Source: a virus
Virus record (IMG/VR): IMGVR_UViG_3300036861_000330
Location: 39,157-103,156 of that record
Strand: one strand, 5' to 3'
Length of the DNA: 64,000 nucleotides
Below are positions 61,093-64,000 of the stretch, piece by piece. The notes under the pieces were generated by a model, which made no database searches, was not told the DNA's origin, and saw only the letters and a program-made list of their open reading frames with translations. A program made the position numbers and the translations under genes. Each line of letters opens with the position of its first letter. Positions within the stretch are counted from its first letter, which is position 1.

Positions 61093-61320
61093 GTGATTAC
61101 ACCGGAACTGTCCATTCAGCAGTGGCAGCAGATACGGTCACTGCTCAAAAAAGAAGCAGAACTGTTTGGCTGGTATGCCAACATGCCAGATGAACGGTTC
61201 AATGAACTGTCTGCTCGAAGCCAAACGAAAATTAAGTCATTAAAGACACTCGACAGAAAACTGCTGAGTGCCAGGTACCCACGACTACGCAGCAATGAGT
61301 TCAAGGACCTAGGAGGGTAG
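61093..61320 (+). CDS. Small helical hypothetical protein
   Basis: The protein of 75 residues starts at GTG with AAGGGA upstream. ELSIQQWQQIRSLLKKEAELFG and DRKLLSARYPRLRSNEF suggest two helices and a basic end. First gene of the right-hand + strand unit. Confidence 0.6.
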   Translation: MITPELSIQQWQQIRSLLKKEAELFGWYANMPDERFNELSARSQTKIKSLKTLDRKLLSARYPRLRSNEFKDLGG

Positions 61321-61346
61321 TTCGTGCAACCAGTAAAGAGTGACAA

Positions 61347-61568
61347 ATGAAGGTCTACGCCGCGATTATTGAGGACCGTCACGTTGATACCGACGTGGAA
61401 ATTTTCACCACCGACAGCTCCGCCATCGACTGGGCACGCAACTTCGCGAAGAAGTACGCACGCCACCAAGATGACTACCAAGAAGTAACTATCCCCGGGT
61501 GGCTGTTTTACGCTCGGTACTCCGTCGAAGGAGATAAAATCCACGTCGTTGAAAAGGAACTGTACTGA
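61347..61568 (+). CDS. Small hypothetical protein
   Basis: The 73-residue protein starts at ATG. DTDVEIFTTDSSAIDWARNFAKKYARH and GWLFYARYSVEGD are typical of a small conserved actinophage family of unknown function. The stop overlaps the next gene's CTG start (CTGA). Confidence 0.65.
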   Translation: MKVYAAIIEDRHVDTDVEIFTTDSSAIDWARNFAKKYARHQDDYQEVTIPGWLFYARYSVEGDKIHVVEKELY

Positions 61569-62029
61569 AGATCTTCCTTGACACCGAGTTCATCGAGGAC
61601 GGCCATACCATTGAGTTACTGTCAATTGGGCTTGTCCATGAGGACGGTAGCGCATACTACGCCCAGCCAGCAGAAGCCGACCACACCCGCGCCAACCCAT
61701 GGGTTCGTGAGAACGTCCTTCCTCACCTCAGCGATATTTACACACCTCGCGTGAATATTGCAGAGCAGGTTGTTCGGTTCGTTGGCGAGCAACCAGAATT
61801 CTGGGGCTGGTACGCTGATTACGACTGGGTGGCACTGTGTCAGCTTTATGGCACGATGGTAAATCTGCCTCATGGCTGGCCAATGTACTGCCGAGACCTG
61901 AAACAGTGGGTTGACCAACTTGGAAACCCAACGCTGCCAGCACACCGTGGCAGGGAGCACCATGCACTCGTTGACGCCTACTGGATCGCTGAAGCGTGGA
62001 ACGCGGTCAACGAGTGGAGTCAAAAATGA
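61565..62029 (+). CDS. Rv2179c-like 3'-5' exoribonuclease, CTG start
   Basis: The protein of about 154 residues begins (L)KIFLDTEFIEDGHTIELLS, the DEDD-type start of Rv2179c-like exoribonucleases; later YADYDWVALCQLYG and HHALVDAYWIAEAW supply further acidic residues and the His. No ATG, GTG or TTG exists upstream of the family's N-terminus; CTG 61565 lies 6 bases after AAGGA and overlaps the upstream stop. So the start is CTG. It would trim RNA 3' ends. Confidence 0.85.
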   Translation: MKIFLDTEFIEDGHTIELLSIGLVHEDGSAYYAQPAEADHTRANPWVRENVLPHLSDIYTPRVNIAEQVVRFVGEQPEFWGWYADYDWVALCQLYGTMVNLPHGWPMYCRDLKQWVDQLGNPTLPAHRGREHHALVDAYWIAEAWNAVNEWSQK

Positions 62030-62772
62030 ACTACTCCGAAATCCTCCGCACGGTCGTTGGCTCCCAAGTCCACGGGCTCACCATCGACGGGACTGACGAC
62101 CGTGACGAGATGGGGATCTGCATCGAGCCACTAGAATATGTCATTGGGCTCGAACGCTTTGAACAGTATACCTGTCGTACCCAGCCAGAAGGTGTTCGGA
62201 GCGGCCCAGGTGACCTGGATCTTGTTGTCTACTCGCTTCGAAAGTGGATGCGCCTCGCACTACACGGAAACCCAACGGTGCTCTTGCCACTGTTTGCACC
62301 GCCGGAATCGACGCTTGTCATCAACCCAGTTGGCGTAGCGCTTCGAGTATTCGCACCACATATCGTTTCACGAGATGCGGGCAGGCGGTTTCTTGGCTAC
62401 TTGCATGCACAACGGCAACGAATGCTTGGGAACCGTGGCCAAGCACGACTGCCAAACCGGCCAGAACTTGTTGAGAGGTTCGGCTATGACACCAAGTACG
62501 CCGGCCATATGCTTCGGCTCGGGTTCCAAGGCTGTGAGCTGCTGAACACCGGCCAGATTACGTTGCCAATGCTACCATCGCAACGAGAACATATCTTGGC
62601 CGTGCGCCGTGGCCAGGTACCACTGGCCCAAATCCTTGGTGAAGTGGACGGCATTGAGCATGTTCTACGAAAACTTATCGAAACATCACCACTACCAGAA
62701 CACCCAGACCGTACCGCTGCCAACCAGTTCTTGATCGACGCCTACCAAACAGCATGGAAAGGTAACTCATGA
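62026..62772 (+). CDS. RlaP-like nucleotidyltransferase
   Basis: The 248-residue protein (ATG overlapping the upstream stop, ATGA) has VVGSQVHGLTIDGTDDRDEMG, a pol-beta-type GS...D-D strip, and FEQYTCRTQPEGVRS and DLDLVVYSLRKWMRLALHGN as in RlaP-type enzymes. They are linked with RNA repair in bacteria. It follows an exoribonuclease, so an RNA end-processing pair is possible. Confidence 0.75.
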   Translation: MNYSEILRTVVGSQVHGLTIDGTDDRDEMGICIEPLEYVIGLERFEQYTCRTQPEGVRSGPGDLDLVVYSLRKWMRLALHGNPTVLLPLFAPPESTLVINPVGVALRVFAPHIVSRDAGRRFLGYLHAQRQRMLGNRGQARLPNRPELVERFGYDTKYAGHMLRLGFQGCELLNTGQITLPMLPSQREHILAVRRGQVPLAQILGEVDGIEHVLRKLIETSPLPEHPDRTAANQFLIDAYQTAWKGNS

Positions 62773-63314
62773 GTACGCAGCACCAAGGGTGGGAGCCACC
62801 ACCGAAGCCACCAAAAAGACCGAAGCCACCAAAAAGACCAAAGCCACGCTCATTCCACGCAGGCTTCTTTGGCTGTTTCGGAGTACTCGCCGCCATTATT
62901 GTCGTCATCATCGTCGCGGCAATACTGGCTGACGGCGGTACAGACGACAAGAACAAAGCCAAGACCACCGGTGTGACCGAAGTCACCGAGACTTCCACCG
63001 CACCGGTCCCCGCACCGTTCCCAAAACCCAGACCACAGGACTTCAAACTGGTCGTGAAGGTTCTTAGTAAGCAGTGCTATGGCTCGGCTGGCTGCAACGT
63101 GACTTACAAAGTGCAAGCCGGCTGGAAGCCAACGTACGACCCAGACAAAGACTATGAGCTTACCTACCAAGTGCTCGGCGGCGAAGACGGGCCGCAAATC
63201 AGCACAACAACCGTCCGAGGTGACAAGTATGAACCGCCTTCGGAAGAGGTAATCAGCACATCCTCGTCATCAAAGAAGCTTACAGCCAAAGTGATATCAG
63301 TCGAAGAGGTTTAG
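62769..63314 (+). CDS. Membrane-anchored MmpS-like protein
   Basis: The 181-residue protein has a proline/lysine-rich cytoplasmic start (KPPKRPKPPKRPKPRS), one membrane helix (VLAAIIVVIIVAAILADG), a short linker and an outer beta domain with two Cys (CYGSAGCNVTYKV). It is common in actinobacteria and their phages as an MmpS-like or Ig-like domain. Function unknown. Confidence 0.65.
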   Translation: MSTQHQGWEPPPKPPKRPKPPKRPKPRSFHAGFFGCFGVLAAIIVVIIVAAILADGGTDDKNKAKTTGVTEVTETSTAPVPAPFPKPRPQDFKLVVKVLSKQCYGSAGCNVTYKVQAGWKPTYDPDKDYELTYQVLGGEDGPQISTTTVRGDKYEPPSEEVISTSSSSKKLTAKVISVEEV

Positions 63315-63334
63315 TCTCGCAAAGGAGAATTCTA

Positions 63335-63478
63335 ATGACAGTTATTGTAGTTGCGGTCGCGGTCCTCTTGGGAATTGGCTACGCGATCAACCGGATGCGG
63401 CTTGTCATCCAAGCCGCAAAACTTGGCGTGAAGCCGCGTGACATTCGCAAGGCCCGCGCCATCAAACACGTGAAGTAA
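63335..63478 (+). CDS. 47-residue membrane protein
   Basis: ATG start with AAAGGAGA. The frame has one hydrophobic helix (VIVVAVAVLLGIGYAI) and a basic end with KPRDIRKARAIKHVK. Likely a small membrane protein; role unknown. Confidence 0.6.
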   Translation: MTVIVVAVAVLLGIGYAINRMRLVIQAAKLGVKPRDIRKARAIKHVK

Positions 63479-63488
63479 GGAACCCCAC

Positions 63489-63851
63489 ATGAACCTCGAA
63501 CGCCCGTCAGAGATCCTTCAGAAAGCACAGAACATCCTTCTTGAGGATGGCTGGGCGCAGTATTACCACAAAACAGGCGATGGCCGGCACTGCATGCTTG
63601 GTGCACTCTACGAAGCAGCCGGTTTCTACCACTCTGAGCCTGAGGCATACCGTCTTGAGTGGGATGACAGTAGGTTCAAACTGGTTGTCTATCCAGCATT
63701 CCAGTACCTTCACACCGCTGTTGGCATACCAGAAGCCAGTATTAGTGAGACAGTGTCGATGGTCAACGACAACTTTAGTACTACATTCACGGACGTAATG
63801 AACTGGTTTGACAAAGCCATTCTTCTCGCAAAGGAAGCGGAGTCTCTGTGA
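63489..63851 (+). CDS. DUF6197-like hypothetical protein
   Basis: The 120-residue protein has ILQKAQNILLEDGWAQYY, GRHCMLGALYEAAGF and VNDNFSTTFTDVMNWFDKA, matching small actinobacterial/phage proteins of the DUF6197 kind. Function unknown. Its stop overlaps the GTG of the next small frame. Confidence 0.65.
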   Translation: MNLERPSEILQKAQNILLEDGWAQYYHKTGDGRHCMLGALYEAAGFYHSEPEAYRLEWDDSRFKLVVYPAFQYLHTAVGIPEASISETVSMVNDNFSTTFTDVMNWFDKAILLAKEAESL

Positions 63852-63952
63852 CACGGGCGGCCCTGGTTTCAAGCCAAAGCCCCACAGGTGCTGCAAGATG
63901 CAAAAGAGATACTACTTCACAAAGACGCACGCCGAAGGAGCCCATACAGTGA
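63848..63952 (+). pseudogene. Probable broken copy of the DUF6197-like 5' region
   Basis: A 34-codon frame from GTG 63848 carries, in another frame, VLQDAKEILLHKDA, similar to ILQKAQNILLEDGW upstream. The 31-base stretch at 63888-63918 recurs at 63970-64000 with one mismatch. It is likely a partial duplicate with a frameshift. Confidence 0.45.
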
Positions 63953-64000
63953 ACGAGCCTGCCGTGCTGGTGCTGCAAGATGCAAAAGAGGTACTACTTC
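63949..64000 (+). CDS. Partial DUF6197-like gene running off the window
   Basis: GTG 63949 with AAGGAG upstream opens a frame (NEPAVLVLQDAKEVLL) like the start of the gene at 63489. The window ends here, so the rest cannot be seen. Confidence 0.5.
   Translation, partial: MNEPAVLVLQDAKEVLL

Overview
This window is the body of a large double-stranded DNA tailed phage genome, or a complete prophage, of an actinobacterial host. Three things point to phage: a complete head-tail gene block (portal, terminase, protease, scaffold, capsid, connectors, tail tube, tail chaperones, tape measure, tail-tip proteins), a lysis module, and a replication module. Several families point to an actinobacterium: a DUF397-type protein, an Rv2179c-like exoribonuclease, a conserved Streptomyces-type hypothetical family, RlaP-like nucleotidyltransferase, and signal-peptide proteins, one with an LPxTG-type sortase signal. 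Start codons are often TTG or GTG, genes overlap tightly (ATGA, TAATG), and at least two genes appear to start at CTG or ATA.

Layout. Bases 1-17,000 (+ strand) hold replication and accessory genes: primase-helicase, MazG-like protein, an IS110-transposase-C-terminal-like protein, VWA protein, two adjacent ParB-like proteins, a uracil-DNA-glycosylase/DNA polymerase I fusion, HNH and RuvC-like nucleases, a HAD phosphatase and a SpoU-type RNA methylase. At 16.66-17.02 kb lie two tRNA genes whose 3' halves precede their 5' halves (circularly permuted), closed by a strong terminator. Bases 17,049-23,636 (+) hold a DUF397-like protein with repeated motifs and five consecutive secreted proteins separated by long intergenic hairpins. 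Bases 23,694-24,793 hold four ordinary tRNAs (Cys, Ala, Ala, Pro) embedded in repeat arrays. Bases 24,794-60,804 (- strand) hold the lysis and virion genes, read right to left from terminase to tail tip; the large terminase carries a class-3-like intein in its Walker A motif. After a divergent control region, bases 61,093-64,000 (+) hold small accessory genes.

The most unusual element is a family of interspersed arrays, about 68 units in about ten clusters, with a strict 36-38 bp period. Each unit has two conserved words, CGGCGCCTA and CGAAAATCTA (both of form CG...CTA), separated by two 9-base stretches that are nearly always different. All arrays have the same orientation on the + strand whatever the direction of the neighbouring genes. 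They run into gene ends, where they supply the stop codon, and they flank tRNAs in register. I know of no described family that matches. The array family and the permuted tRNAs are the best candidates here for an undescribed system; neither function can be established from sequence alone.
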